Assembly: GCA_000708835.1 (NCBI GenBank)
Contig: DF236950.1
Span: forward strand, 401,088 to 465,087
Direction: 5' to 3'
Origin: Klebsormidium nitens
Lineage: Eukaryota; Streptophyta; Klebsormidiophyceae; Klebsormidiales; Klebsormidiaceae
Length of the DNA: 64,000 bases
In this document: piece by piece, positions 24,537 to 37,459 of the stretch
How positions within the stretch are numbered: the first letter of the stretch is position 1
Layout of the letters: every line of letters starts with the position of its first letter
Translations under genes and position numbers: made by a program
Notes under the pieces: model-generated
Seen by the model: the letters and a program-made list of their open reading frames with translations, nothing else
What the model was told of the DNA's origin: nothing
Databases searched by the model: none

Positions 24537-27336
24537 TTAACACGTCACGGGGCTGAGGCAACTCTGAAATCGACGGGCTACAGCCTTAATGGTCACGGTG
24601 CCGACGGAGCCCACAAACTTCTCCGACCCTCGTGCTTCATCCCAGGGCATCTGCAGAGCGTCGGTACCGCCCCAGCTGGTCGTCCCTAATGTCTCATCCA
24701 GGCTGAAAGTCTTTCTGTCCTCAATAACTCTTTTCCAAAGGCCACTTGGCCACGTCCTGACGTAGATCTTGAGCGCAAGTGTATCCGTTGCAGCACTTGA
24801 ACTCTCTTCGGTCGAGGATTTCTCGCAGTATAGGAAAACTCCCACAGAGGGCGGATTCTTTCGATCATTCTTCTGCACGCTGATGAACCAGTTCTTTCCA
24901 AACCACACGGCTCGTCGCGACTCTCGCGTCTTTCCGCTCTCGTCCAAAAGAAAGTGGTCAACGATCTCCAGGTGGACAAAGCGCACGCCGTTCCTTTGGC
25001 AGAGCCCCTGTCCCAGCTTTTCTTTCTTGCTATCGGAGTAGGCCTGGAACCTAAGAGCTGCAGTGACCAAAGACTGCGTGTCTTTGTGCTGCAAATCCTC
25101 GCGAGAAAGCAGCGTCTCCAAGTACTCGCCACTCATGCAAGAGAACCTGATCAGCGGAGCAAGCTTGGTGACTGCGGACGACCTTAGCGACACGCTTGTG
25201 TAGTTCACTTCGGCCCAGGCAAGCAATCTGTTGAAAATTTCTTCCTCAGAATCCGCCTCGAGTCTTCGGATTGCAGCAGCACTTCGACCACCTCGAAGCT
25301 CAAGCTTTTGAAGCGCATCGACTCCCACATCCCGCTTACGTCCTTAAATTCCTCCACGACGCGGGCAACTGCGTCGTCCATAACTTCCTTGATTAGAGGA
25401 CGCAGTCGGATTGCTGAAGGAACTCGACACAAAACTTCGGCACCGTCTGCCTTGCGCAACTGCTCGCAAACGGCGCCCATCAGAGAGGGCACGTCAAACT
25501 TGTCTGCCACAAAGAGAAGTGCCACGAGTGCTCGCACGTCGGTAGCCGGCTTGCAAAGAGTCGGCGATAGAGTGCCGGAGTAGAAGAAGCGGACCATCTC
25601 TTCAAAAGCCGCCTTCTCTGCACGCAGGACCGAGAACCAAATCTGAGCCTTGCCCCCGCGTTGGAGGTTTGATTCAAGAATTCGAGACGGTTGTTGATAC
25701 TCAAGGTCAGCTTTTCGGTTGACTTGGAGCTGGTCGTGGGAAAGCAAGGATCGAACGTGGTCTAAAAAGGGCACCAATATCTGTAAATCTGCAAACTGCT
25801 CGGCAAATAGAGATAGCAGTGCAAACATGGAAAACGATGGAAAGGCGCTGAATTGAAAGCATGGAAAAGTGTTGCAACAAGATTGGAGACAAGCCTGGAG
25901 CGATGGTATATTAGGTAACTTCGAAGAGAGTTCCACGGATCTCTTATTTCAGGATCTTGGGGACTCTGAGCGACAATCAGAAGATTGTCGTGACCTTCGA
26001 GGCCAAAACCACAATACACAAACTGAGAATGACCAGAAAATTGTCGCTCACCTTCGAGGGTTACTCTAACGATGACCGGCGCTTTCTTGTCCGACTCCTT
26101 CATGCCGTTGGACAACATGGTTCGCAGCACGGAGCTCTTGGCGGCGAGCACGATGGAGTTAACTGGAATGTCATCATCACTAGGGGGTCCCGAGTCTGAC
26201 GAGTTCTGTAAGAGGTCAGATGCTGGAGCGCTGTCCGTTAACTCGTGAGCTTCTTGGACTTTCGGATCTGCATGAAGAACAGAAAGAAATACGATTGCTC
26301 AAGCTGAAATCTTTGAAAGCTAAAATTTTGTGAAGCAACAACTGAGCCTGGTTGAAAGTTGCAGTGTTCGTCCTACGCGCATCTGCTTGCCTGAGAGCAC
26401 CAATCAGGAGGGGCGATCCTTCTTTGGTTCAAGGACAAAATAGCCCCGTCAAAGAGAATGAGCTGGTGAACATGAGCGATCTGCCAACCAATCTGCTGAT
26501 GGACAAGCGACGGCTATGATTGAGTATAGGCTCCTTCCGGAGTTGGTCAAACCGACAGAAATTTGGTGTATCAGGATCTTTGTGGCCATTTTTGTGATGG
26601 AACTGAACAAACTCAAGACTAACGTTGGAGCTGCGTCGGACCTGGTTCAGACAAAAGCTTTCTTGCAGTGCAGCAATGTTTCAGCTCAAGCAGACAGTCA
26701 AAGATGCTTGAGAATACGAAAGTCCAGCTCATTGGGAAGATTCTGCATTCAACCAATTTGCCAAACGTACTGCTTGTGCAGATTACAAGAAGATTCATTA
26801 GATCTCACCTTTCTCATCACTGTCCAGGAGTTCTAGTCGGATAGTCCGGTCCGAGAACTCAGTGCTCCTGCAACACAACACTTACTTTGAGGATTATACA
26901 AGAAGGATTGCTGGTCATAGTCTCAAATACTCTCTGCATAGCGAGAGAGTATCGGATGCTCTTCAATAAACAGTTGGGATGCATCCCAACACGAAGCGGG
27001 TGTCTGTAGCCTGCAGGATTCATTGCAGTGTTTGTTCCAAACCATTTGCCAGTGTAGACAGAAGTGACGATATATCATCAGCGAAAAGAAAGCAACGACA
27101 TCGCAGACAAGAGTTCACCTGTCCTGTGAGCACGGAGGCCAAAAACAGTCTGACAGGGACCAAGGTTTCGTCAAAGAAGCTCCCATGTTGCAGGAATGTC
27201 AGGCGTAAGCACAATTTCTAGGGTCGTGCTTTTGGTCCTACACCTAAGCGCGGCTTGCAACTCCTTACTTGTAAAACGAGGTAAAGTCAAAGTAGCGTGC
27301 CTCCTCCTTCAGGGCGCTCGCTTCGTCGTTCGCCAT
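24537..27336 (-). CDS. BTB/POZ-BACK protein (POB1/LRB-like), frameshifted
   Basis: Proteins of this family act as substrate adaptors of CUL3 ubiquitin ligases in the nucleus. Exons: complement(join(24537..25617, 26052..26267, 26809..26867, 27269..27336)). Exon 1 has an ATG at 27336. Exon 2 encodes FSDRTIRLELLDSDEK, the conserved POB1 N-terminal motif. Exons 3-4 form the BTB domain (NSIVLAAKSSVLRTMLSNGMKES, EEMVRFFYSGTLSP, DVRALVALLFVADKFDV). The BACK domain and a C-terminal domain (LEIVDHFLLDESG, WGGTDALQMPWDEA) follow in a different frame. The switch falls between 25261 and 25262, exactly within the conserved VLLQSED / EADSEEEIFNRLLAWAE block, and fits loss of one base. As read, translation stops at 25205 after 251 residues, keeping the BTB but losing BACK. 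One extra base would give about 474 residues. It may be a recent pseudogene, an allele, or an assembly error. Confidence 0.82.
25967..26059 (-). repeat. Local direct duplication across an exon 3 splice donor (BTB gene)
   Basis: The 36-nt segments 25967-26002 and 26024-26059 are similar (both end, on the plus strand, in ACCTTCGAGG, and share CAGAA-ATTGTCG). The upstream copy (in transcription order) carries the used donor, GAAG|GTGAGC. In the second copy the donor is changed to GTCACG and lies inside the intron. Confidence 0.5.
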
Positions 27337-28915
27337 ACCTGGGCCAAATCTGAATGCGGTAGTAGTGGCAACGGCTTGGATGATATCGTTCCGCTCAAAT
27401 CATGCCGCAGCAGGATTCCGCAGGCTGAGACATCTGACTAAGAAATGATAGTGCAGGAAAGTGTTGGTGTTGACGCTCGCCCGGAGACGGGTTGGGTTGA
27501 TCGGGGGTTTACTGGGTCTTGCTCGTATCCTACCAGGCCAGCACTTGACTTGGGGACGTCTAGGGTGGGTCTGTGTCACGTGGATCATGTTAACTTCGGG
27601 TTCAGAGTTTCGTTGTTTGTGCCCGGGGAACAAACCTGCCTGATCAACATAGACCTGCATAGACCCGAGAAGTTCGAGACTAACGAGCTAGGATCAACTG
27701 GGCGGGTATTGTCCACCCTCCAAAAGACTTTACAATCGCTTTCCTATTCTCCGGATCGATCGTTGACTCCATATGTCACAACACCACGCTATCTTGATAC
27801 ATTGAATCACGGAAACTTACTGGCAATTACCTTCCCGGCCATACATGCATATGTGGCCGCCGGCCTTGCACGCCTGCTGGGGCCAGCGAGAGATCATGCA
27901 AAGTCCTAGAGTACGTCATCTGCTTACGAACTTTACTCAATCGGGCCGGACGCGGTCCGTCATGCGTCATGAGATGTAACACTCAGCGTATTAGCATGCT
28001 CGTGATGCACGCATACACTTACGTTTTTCTTCCCTGGCTTGTGCCGACGTCTTTCGCTGCTCATCGCAAGGATGCCGTCGTGAGACACGTCTCTTTCCAA
28101 TTTGCTATAGGTTTGAATCCATGCGCATGTCTAGAAGTGTATGTTCGAACTTCGCACACATGTAGAGACAGTCACTGACTAATTGGCAGCTTTCGCTCCG
28201 CCTGGCCAATAAACGCAGACAGAAGACATTCAAAACAGAGGTCTCAATTGAACGGCATGTCACAATTCATACTGGCGTGCATAAGGATCGAGTACGTGGC
28301 CTGAAATTATCGAGGTGCCTGTGCTTGAGTATGCGTGATCAACATTTCTCACCCCAGCATGACAGCGCTCTACATTTAGGGCTGCTGATCATGCGGCAAC
28401 TTTCTTTGGTCCAACACGTACATGTGAGGGCCGTTTTATCCCCTTTCTAAAGTGCATATTCTTTGTTGGTATTGGAGCTCTTTACAGACGTAGCGTATTT
28501 CGTTGAGATGCCTGGAAGGCCCACCGGGCCTCAGCTCTCGTACTTTCGACTTCCACCAGGCAGTCCCCATCGACTCTTCTTACCATTTCATGCGGCCAGC
28601 ATCTGTCTCCTGCATCAAGGTCGGACGGTTTTCGATCACAAATTGCGCTCAGGTTCACCAAGCAGATTTACCGAAGATGACGGTGATTGATGTGTATCTT
28701 TAGTCAATGTCGGCGGGTACTTCTGAGCGACCGGGAAGGGAACCGATGGAAGCAATGGTAGGAGTTGCAGGTCAAAAGTATTCGGGTAGACAGAGAAAGC
28801 AGGGAAGAGAACAAGACCTTTGAGGAATTGCACGCAACCACGGGGCGCCAGAGAGGTGACGCTGCTGGAAAGCATGCGGCCATGACGTCCCTCGGTGCGG
28901 CTCTCCCCGGCGGCC
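27337..28915. other. Intergenic upstream of the BTB gene and downstream of SMC2
   Basis: A 1.58-kb stretch holding the BTB promoter and the SMC2 3' flank. The longest open frame (27445-27909, 154 codons) has no motif, no homology that I recognise and no splice context, so I do not call it. No repeat or RNA gene is evident. Confidence 0.55.
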
Positions 28916-31900
28916 TTACCTGGCTGGCGTCACAGGAACGGGCCGGTGCTCGCGCTCCTTTTCCCTCTGCTTGGCGGGGACCGTCCGGGTGACCGCGGAC
29001 ACGCCGTCCACAAACTTGGTCCGGAAGATGACGTCAGCGTTGTTGAACATGCCCTCCTTGAGGGACACTACCACGAACTGCAATACGGGGGCGAGGTCAG
29101 GCGAACCGGCCCGAAATCTAGTGGAAGTGCTGACCAACATGAGACTGGCCGACAAGCCCGCGATTCACGTAGCTACCTGATCTGGCGGAAGTCTATCAGC
29201 GGAAAAAGGATTACAGTTGACAGTACAATCCTTGGCATCAGCTTTGGCAGAGACATCTATTTTAATGGACACTTCTTGAGGGCAAAGAGTACTGTTACGT
29301 ATGACGAGAACCATGACGTATCCGTAAGACAATTCCTGACTTTAAGAACAAGGGACCGGACAAGAGTAGCAGTGATTGCGGCTGTGCTCGTACCTGCGAC
29401 TGCGGGAAGTGCGTCTTGATCATGCGGCCTATGTTCTGCGTGTGGCTCAGGTCCAAAGCCGCGTCCACCTGCACGCACGCGCAACCCCGTCAACAAACCC
29501 ATTTGGAAACGCGCCGAGTGAGAACGTCGACCTGTCAGCGAAAGTGGCATTTCTTGGTTCAAAAAGTAGAACGTATATCAAAGAAAGAAACCAGAAGCAC
29601 CTGACAACTACTCTGACGATGAACACCCAGGAAGAAGCGAGCCCGCAAAGAAACAACGCTCCTACTCTCCCTCGCCAGGAGGAACGCAGTATCGCCCCTG
29701 GCGGATAGTTGCGTGGCAGGTCTTGCTGCCGTGGTGTCCAGCTTACAACACAGCTGCTGCCGGACCTGGCAGCTGTCCCCTCACCTCGTCGAGGATGTAG
29801 AGCGGCGCGGGCTTGAAGAGCAGCAGCGCGAGGATGAGCGAGAGCGCGAGCAGCGAGCGCTGGCCGCCGCTGAGCTCCGTGAGCGACTGCTTCCACACGC
29901 CGCCGAAGGCGACCTTGACCTCGAGGCCGTCCAGGAAGGAGGCGCCCTCCGGCGGCTCCAGCTTGGCGGTGGTCCCCGGGAGCAGCGTCGAGAAGATGGA
30001 CCCGAAGTCGCGGTTCACCTTGTGCCACGTCACGCGCAGCGCCTCCTTCTTCTTCTCGTCCAGCTGGTCGATCACCAGCCGGATCTTGGCCTTGTCCGCC
30101 TGGCGGGGAGCCACGAGGAAAGACGTGTGGGGTGAGCAAACGTAACGTCGTGTGTCTTGGACTTTTCAAAGAAGGTCTGTATCTCAAGCCTTCGGATTCT
30201 GATTGCCTGCTTCCTCATCGTTTTCAAGTGGTGACCGCTCGATTATCAGCATACGGTAGGTTCCAGAATGCGGCGGTTTTCTGTCGGACGAGTACCTCTG
30301 GCGTGGAAAGAGAATTGAGGCAACTTTATGCTCCTCGTCAGCGTCTTCACGTAGATTCTCGAGCGGCCAGACGGTGGAGTATCTGGTAAACTGAGCGAAA
30401 GCTTCCGAGGGCGCAACGTCAGCTCCTACCTCGACGATGTTTTTCTTCTCCTCGAGCGCCTTGTACTCGGCCTCCGCGTGGTCAAACATGGTGGTCACCT
30501 TCTTGTTCACCTTCTTGCCCGTGCTGCACGCAGGAAAGCGAACGTGAGCAAGCCGCAGAACGTACAACATCGCACGCGGCAAACCTTAGACGCGCCGAAG
30601 TTCTACTCGTATCGAGAACGACAGAAAGAGGACGATGACTCGGCTTTAGAAGAGGAAAGCCGAGAGAGAACCGATTCAAGCGAAAGACCAGAATATGGCC
30701 TAGACAGCCGTTACTCGCGGTCTAACCCGCACGACGCTGTTGTGGATCGAACAGTGACTTGAGCAGAAGTTGAAAGCCCTCCAGTGTCCGGTTCCTCGTC
30801 CTGTGTCAGCAGGCCGCACCTGTCCTGTTCGGCCTGCTTCCTCTCGTACGTCTCCTTGGCCTCCTTGATGTCGATGGCCTCGAAGTCGTAGTCCGTGCCG
30901 GGCTTGCCGAACAGCTGCCGCTCGCTGGCGATCCAGGCCTCCTCCTTGAGCAGCCGCTCCACCAGCTTGGCGCTGTCCTTTTGATCCACCTCCATCCGCT
31001 TCACCTGCAACGACAACCGTACGAAGCATCAGCTTCCAGCCCAGCGAAGACCAAGCCTTACCAGATTATACCGCGTTTCTGCACACTCAAACTCACTGGT
31101 GCTTTGAAGCCAGGATGCTTCTCAATTGTAAACACATGAGCACTCCAAAGTTGCTAAACTATCAGCAGCTGGCGCCCAGCATTTGGTTCCCGTCGTAAGG
31201 ACCCAGCAAATTACCTTGTGGTCCAGCTTCTTGGCCTCGACGTTGCTGTCTTTGAGCTTCCGGTCGAGGCGCGCCTGCTCCTTGGCCTGCGCGCTGATCT
31301 CCGCGTCGCACTCCTTGATGCGCGCCTTCGTCTCGTCCAGCGCGCCCTTGGCCGCCTCGTACTCCGCCTTGCGGGCCGCCACCTGAACCAAGGACACAGC
31401 CAGATGAATACTCGGATCTAGAAAAGAGAGCGAATGGCAATCCACTGGTTCAGCCAATCCAATCGAAAGGCCGTATCCAAGATGGTGCACAAACAGTGGA
31501 GGCTGTGGGCAGAGACAGCTTCGTTATCGGTGGGCGAAAGAAGTAAAATACATAAACAATAATGCAAGAGGGAGCAACATATCAACGGATATCAAAGCAT
31601 ATCACACATGGGGTCGTTCTCCGGCTGGGACTTCGGGACGGATATTGGCGCCTACCTTCTCCTCCAGCTCTGCGGCTTGTTCCTCCAGCTTGTTGGCTTG
31701 CTCTTGAGCAGCCGTGGCCTGCTCTTGCAGTGCGGCGATCTCGAGGTGCATCGCCTCCCTCTCCATGGCCTGCTGCTGCACGCTCTCCTCCATGCTCTGC
31801 AAGATAATGCAACACAGATCGTCAGCAGCGCAAGAAGACCTCCCAACTGCATCAGCAAGCTTACGAGCCTTCAAGGTAGGACGTGTTGACACGGCGCGGT

Positions 31901-34900
31901 CTCCCAGTTTGCTTATTACTCTTCTCGTCTCCTTGCAGTAACGAAATAGAGGGCATCAGATTAAGAACGCGGACAGTGCTGCTGCGAGATATTGTCCACC
32001 AAACGACGTTTCAGCAGGACTATTGAAACCAAAGACTCTCCACCCTTCAGGAAGGGGGAAGCTCCGGTCGCGGGGCTAGCGTGGGCACCTTGAGGTCCTT
32101 GAGCGCGGCGGCGTGCTCCTTCTTGGCGGCCTTGATGCTGCTCTCGATGGCCTGGAGCCGCGCCTCGCGCTCCTTGCCCTGGTCCGCCTTCTTCTGCTCC
32201 AGCTCCGTCGCCTCCGCCTGCAGCGCGGCCTGCCGCTCGCGCGCCGCCACCAGGGCATCCTGCAACCCCAAAACATTACTCTATTATTCAGACCCCGGTG
32301 AAGATATCGCATAGAGCGCAACGGTCAGTGTTCAAAGACTGGGAGAATGCACAGCGGTCGTCACGGACTTTGCGTTTATCCAAACGCTTTTTGGCCCAGG
32401 AATTGCTGGCCCTGCGCGTCGCAAGTTGCCTTGCCACAAAATACAGAACAACGGCCTCCGGCAAGGTCAGCTCGAAGAAGGGAAGAAGCGCAGTTGAACT
32501 TGCACTGACCATTATCCTGGAAGAGTCGATTCGTGCACTTTCGGGCAGACTACCTGCGGAAGTAGCCTTAGCAAAGGCCGTCTTCTACCTGCGCAATGGT
32601 GAGGTCCGTCTCCATGGCAGCGACCGCCTCTGCGAGCTGGTGGCTCTCGCTCTTCTCGCTCCGCTCCTGCAGCAGCTTCAAGCTGTGGCTCTTCAGCTCC
32701 AGCTCACCCTTCACCCGCTGGTACTCCGCATTCCCCGCCGCCAACGTGGCAAGCTGCACGGAACGAGAGATCCTGTTCGGACCTTGCCAAATGCTGGGGA
32801 AAGTGGGATACAGTCGACGCCTCAACACTTTGCTGACTGGCAATTCAAATATCTATTGTCGTCCGCTGCGTTGTTAACAACACTCCTGCTAATAGGTTGG
32901 GGGTCTGAGGTAGATGCACACGAAACGGGAGCGGGTGGCAGGACGACCTCAGGCATGCTGCGGGTCTCACCTCCGCCTCGATTGCCGTCAACGCGTTCTG
33001 ATGCCGCTCCAAGTCGGCCTCGGCTAGTCGGAGCTCGTGCAGCTTTTGCAGCTTGCTCGTCTTTCTGGACAAAACACGACACGCCGTCAGCGACGTGTCC
33101 GCAGGGTCGTACTTGCACCAATGTGACGCAAGTCCGCAGATACCATCCTTTGCAGCATTGCAAGTCCAGCCGTCAAACCTGATTTGGAGTAGTTCGACGC
33201 ATAGTTGGCCCGGATTGTCAAGTCTGTGAGTAAGAGAATATTAGGCAAGTAACACTCACGGTCTTGAGCCTCCCGTGATCGTGCCTGCTGGGTTGAATGT
33301 CTCCCCCTCCAAAGACACGGTGTGGGAACGGATGTTTCGGTCGTAGCAGACCTGCAATGCCAACCATATTTTCCAGAACAGAATTCAAGGAGCTCCTAAG
33401 TTGCACTGTTACAGACCCTCACGGCGTCTAAAAGCACACATAGCGGAGTTGCATAACAGCAGCTCTCCAGCATACATTCAGTTAGTTGCCTCGACGGATT
33501 CAATAGAGAATCACTCGTGCCCTTCCTTCAGGGAGCGTCTCTCTCTCGCTTCAATTTCGCGAGCCATCCAAAACGCAGCCGCACCTTCTCGGCTGTTTGA
33601 TAGTCTCTGCAGATGAAGGAGTTGCCAAAGACGAAAGCCATTGCATTCTGCACAACAGCAAAAAGAAGTGTCAGTAGTCAAGAAGCGTTTGGCAGAGCTA
33701 GCGTCACGAGAGAGTCTAGACGGTAAAGAAAGATCATCTGCTTAACCTAGAAGACCCTGCTTTCGACGTCTTGCTTCCCGATCGTCATCGTCGGTCTCGC
33801 TTCTGAGACCGGTGAGCCGCGTCCAGGTAAAGTTATCCTCTCTAGAAATTACATGATGCGAAGGACGTGACGAAGTGCGTTCTTACCTGCAGCTCGTCCT
33901 CGTAGCCCACCAACGACAGGGCCAGCCGCGCTCCCTCCGGGCCAGCCTACGAAGGGAACGTTCACTATTGGATAAGTCCGCAGTAGCCAGCCGACTCAAA
34001 GAAGATGGATGTCAATCCCAACATGCGGAGAACTGCCGGCGTGCAAAGTGGCCCATCTCAGCGATACCTTGCTGCATAAGTCGGTTTTAAGCTCAGCCAT
34101 GAGACCCTGAAGAGGCCCCCAAGCAAAGCTCTTTCACAGTGTGCATGATGTGAACAGCGCACGTTGCACAAAGACGGCAACTGATTCCACAAGCTTATAG
34201 CGACTAGGCAAATGGGATTGTTTACTCACAACATGTGCAGCCGCTTGCTGCACGTGCTGTGGTGCCTTTCTGCCGTCAATTTTGTCCAGCGGGATGATGG
34301 TCACCCGCCTCTGCAGCCTCCCTTTGTCCAGGACTAGCTTGCCTGTGTTGGCGTCTGACACAACCACATTGAACAGCTTGCCTCCGGCAGCAACCTGTGA
34401 TCGGCAAGCGAACCGCTTGGAAGACATTCGAGAGCAATATGGCCCAATCGAACATGCCGATAACGAGAATATAACAGGCGTCCTTTCTTTGAGGGTCCCG
34501 TCTTCCTTTGGAATTCATAAGAAGCCACCTAAGCACTTGTCAAGCCTTAGAAAAGTGGCCGCAGGAGCAGACTGAAACCAGCGGCTTCGAACTTTCTCAA
34601 AGATCACTCAAGAAGTGCATTTTCGATGCGGTACTAGCACTCTGAGTCGGCCATTCGCGTACCTCAAGGGCGGTCATGGCCGAAGGGTCGTTGACAGTGA
34701 ACAGCTTGGCCACCATTCCTTTGACCCGAGACCGGTCGAAGCCCCTCTCCGGGTCGCTGAAGGAGAACGCTAGGCTGCTGAGTTCCGCCGAAAGGTCGTT
34801 TACCCGCCGCTTGAGGTCGCGGACTATCCCTCGTTCTTGCTCTTGTTGCTGCAACCAGAGTCGAAGAAGGAGTTCGTGAGAGGACTGGTCTGAGAGAAAA

Positions 34901-37459
34901 GAGAGGGACAGGATCTGCCTCTGGGTTCTGGGCGGTAAGCAAGTTATTGCTTTGGTCGTTGGGAGAGACTTTCGAGGTATCCCAAAGTGCATCTTTGGGT
35001 TCACCTTACATGGAGGAGTGTCTCCTGAGGTATCTCCAAGCTTCTCCAGATTCATTCCACTTAGTAAGGGCTCCCCAATCGACCTCGCTTTGGCGCAGCC
35101 GGCAAGCAAAGGTACTCTGCTAAATCTTGTAAAACAAGTAAACCCACCGATTTAAGTTCCGTGACTCGGTTCTCGTCAAAGTGGAGATCATCCAGTCTGG
35201 CTTGGCACTGTGCAACTGCCTGCAAGACGTTCTCGAGCTCCTTCTGCATGCTGGAGGCCTCCTTCTGCTTGGCCGCCAGCAGCTTTCTCTTGCTCCCCAG
35301 CTCCTTGTCTAGATGCTTGATCTTGAGCTGCGCCTGTTGGGCCTCCGCCCCACTGGCCTGCACCCCCGCCTTGGCGTCGCTCAGCTTCTGCTCAAAGGTG
35401 CGCTCACCCTCTGCCCCGCTGCTCTTGCCTGCCAGCACCCCCTGGAGGAAAATGACAGAAGGGGGCTTCGTAAGTAAGATGCCAAGAAAACCAGACTGAC
35501 AAACAGTCCGATCGCTAGGTTGGAGACCGATTCGCTTGCAGCTCTGTGCTTCTTGCTCTTGTTAAGGAAGCACGTCATGAAACACTGGCAGCTGTATATT
35601 GTATGGGGTGGGAGAAAGTACCTGTTGCTCCTGTTCCAGAGCTTTCAAATCTTCCGCCACCTTCTCCACACGAGCCTTGGCCTTTGCAAAGTCAGCGTCG
35701 GCTGCCCCCATGGCTGCAGCCCTCTCTTCCACGCCCCGCTTTGTCTCCTCGATAGTCATCTGGAGCTGCAATAGAGAAAACACGTACGGAATGAACACCA
35801 CATGGGCATGAGTTTGAGGATTTTTATGCTTGATGTTTCCAGAAACTCGCATCTCTGTAGCAATATGCTCTTTTTCCTTGTAAGCATCTGCCTGCTCTCA
35901 GAAGAAGGCATACATTATCCTCCGCTGATCACTCTGTTCGAAGGGGGTCCTACAGAATCGGCTTGGTCAAGCTGAGGACTCAACGACTGGCAAGTTGTCA
36001 GAACCTACACACAGGATGCCGTCGAACTTACCCATCCCCAAAGAGAGGGGCAAAGTCCAGCTAAATCAAAGTGGCCCTCTCAGAAGGGATGAAGGCCTCT
36101 TACCTGCTTCAAGCTTTCTTTCTCGGAATCATGCAGCTCCTTCTTGTTCGTCCAGTTGGTGGTGTCCTTGACCAGCCGCTTGCTTGCATCATCCGCCTGC
36201 TCCTGCAGCTTCTTCACCTCCTGCCCCATCTCCTTGTCCTTCTCCTCCGTCAACTTGGCGATGTCCTTCGCCTTCTGAGCAATCTCTGCTTGAAGGGCCT
36301 CCGCAGACGCCGACATCTCAGCCAGCCGCTGCTTCAGCTCCTCAACCTCATCAATCGCCCCCGTCATCGTCTTCTCTGCCATTGTGAAAGAATGTGCCAC
36401 GCACAGCCGCTTCAGCCGCTGCACTTCTGACTGCCCCGCTTGCCAGACATTGTACAGAGCCCTCTCCTTGCGGAGGTTCTCAAGCGCCGGCCGCACCTCA
36501 TTCTGCAGCACCGTGTCAATCTCGTCTAACTTCCCCTGCTTCTTCTCGAGGGTCTTCAATGCCCCCTCCTTTTTGACTTCGTACATGCGAGTTCCCGCTG
36601 CTTCTTCCAGCATGGACAGGATCTCAATGGGCTTCATGTTGAGCACCTTGGTGATGCGGCCTTGCATGATGAGGAAGTGGGGGTTGTTGACATTGAGCTG
36701 GACGCTGTGAAACAGGTTCTGGACTTGTGACGGCTGGGCCACGCGACCGTTGATAAGGTACTTGTTTCGCCCGCCGATGACAATCTGCATGGATGTGAGC
36801 CCAGAGTTGCCACTCAGCTGTGGCCAGCAGTCAACACAAAGCAATCTGACTAGGATGCGATAGGAATCTATCATGGGACGGTTTGGGGCCAGACTTGATT
36901 AGTCAATGTTTGTCAGCCCAAGCACGGCCTTGGCCTTGTTTACATACTTACACCTTCTGCAGGGCCTTATAACTGGGTAAGGTTCTTGTATGTGTTTGCT
37001 AGGTCTGCTGCCTCCCATGCAGCTAAAAGAGAGACCTTGACAAACTTTGTGACAGGTGTTGGAGCTGGCAAGAAAGTGTCCAATACGACAGCAAAGTCAG
37101 TGCATTGGGGCCACTCCAAATCCAGCAGAACAACAACTCACCTGCCGTGATACCGTGATACTGTCATATTGTTCGTAGCTCACAGGGGACTTGCTCTTGT
37201 CTGTGTTGTTCCAAACAATTGACACTGTGGCCTTGGTCACCCCTGCCTGCCCCGACTTGTACACCAATTCTTGCAGATTGGCAGCTCGCACCTGAGAAAG
37301 ATTGGTGATGCCAAGCACAAAGCAGATGGAGTCCAGAATGTTTGACTTGCCGGTCCCATTCAGGCCGGTGATGGCATTGAACTTTGGATCAAAGTTTGGG
37401 ACAACAGTTCTTTGGGCGTAAGATTTGAAACCATCTATGCAGACCTCCTCGATATACAT
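28916..37459 (-). CDS. SMC2: SMC2, condensin core ATPase
   Basis: SMC2 pairs with SMC4 to form the condensin ring that compacts mitotic chromosomes. Exons: complement(join(28916..29077, 29394..29468, 29785..30099, 30430..30523, 30820..31004, 31215..31382, 31656..31796, 32089..32259, 32589..32753, 32971..33064, 33260..33351, 33585..33647, 33887..33946, 34230..34394, 34663..34848, 35148..35441, 35622..35765, 36104..36784, 37142..37459)), 3573 nt, 1190 aa, normal family length. It starts [15 protein letters not shown], with Walker A GLNGTGKS (32-39). Two long coiled coils flank the hinge (about residues 500-670; [13 protein letters not shown]). The C-terminal head has the ABC signature LSGGQ, Walker B LYILDE and the SMC2 block [14 protein letters not shown]. 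The stop TAA lies inside a donor-like site (CCAG|GTAAGG), so an alternative C-terminus is possible. It shares a promoter region with CEP70. Confidence 0.97.

Noticed and set aside
25205-25262. A very short intron as explanation for the BTB frame change
   Set aside because: Only about 30 nt could be removed between usable GT and AG, which is too short, and it would delete conserved residues; a one-base deletion explains the data better.
27445-27909. 154-codon open frame on the plus strand between SMC2 and the BTB gene
   Set aside because: It has no recognisable motif, mixed composition, no splice context, and lies in the divergent promoter side of the BTB gene; a chance open frame is more likely.
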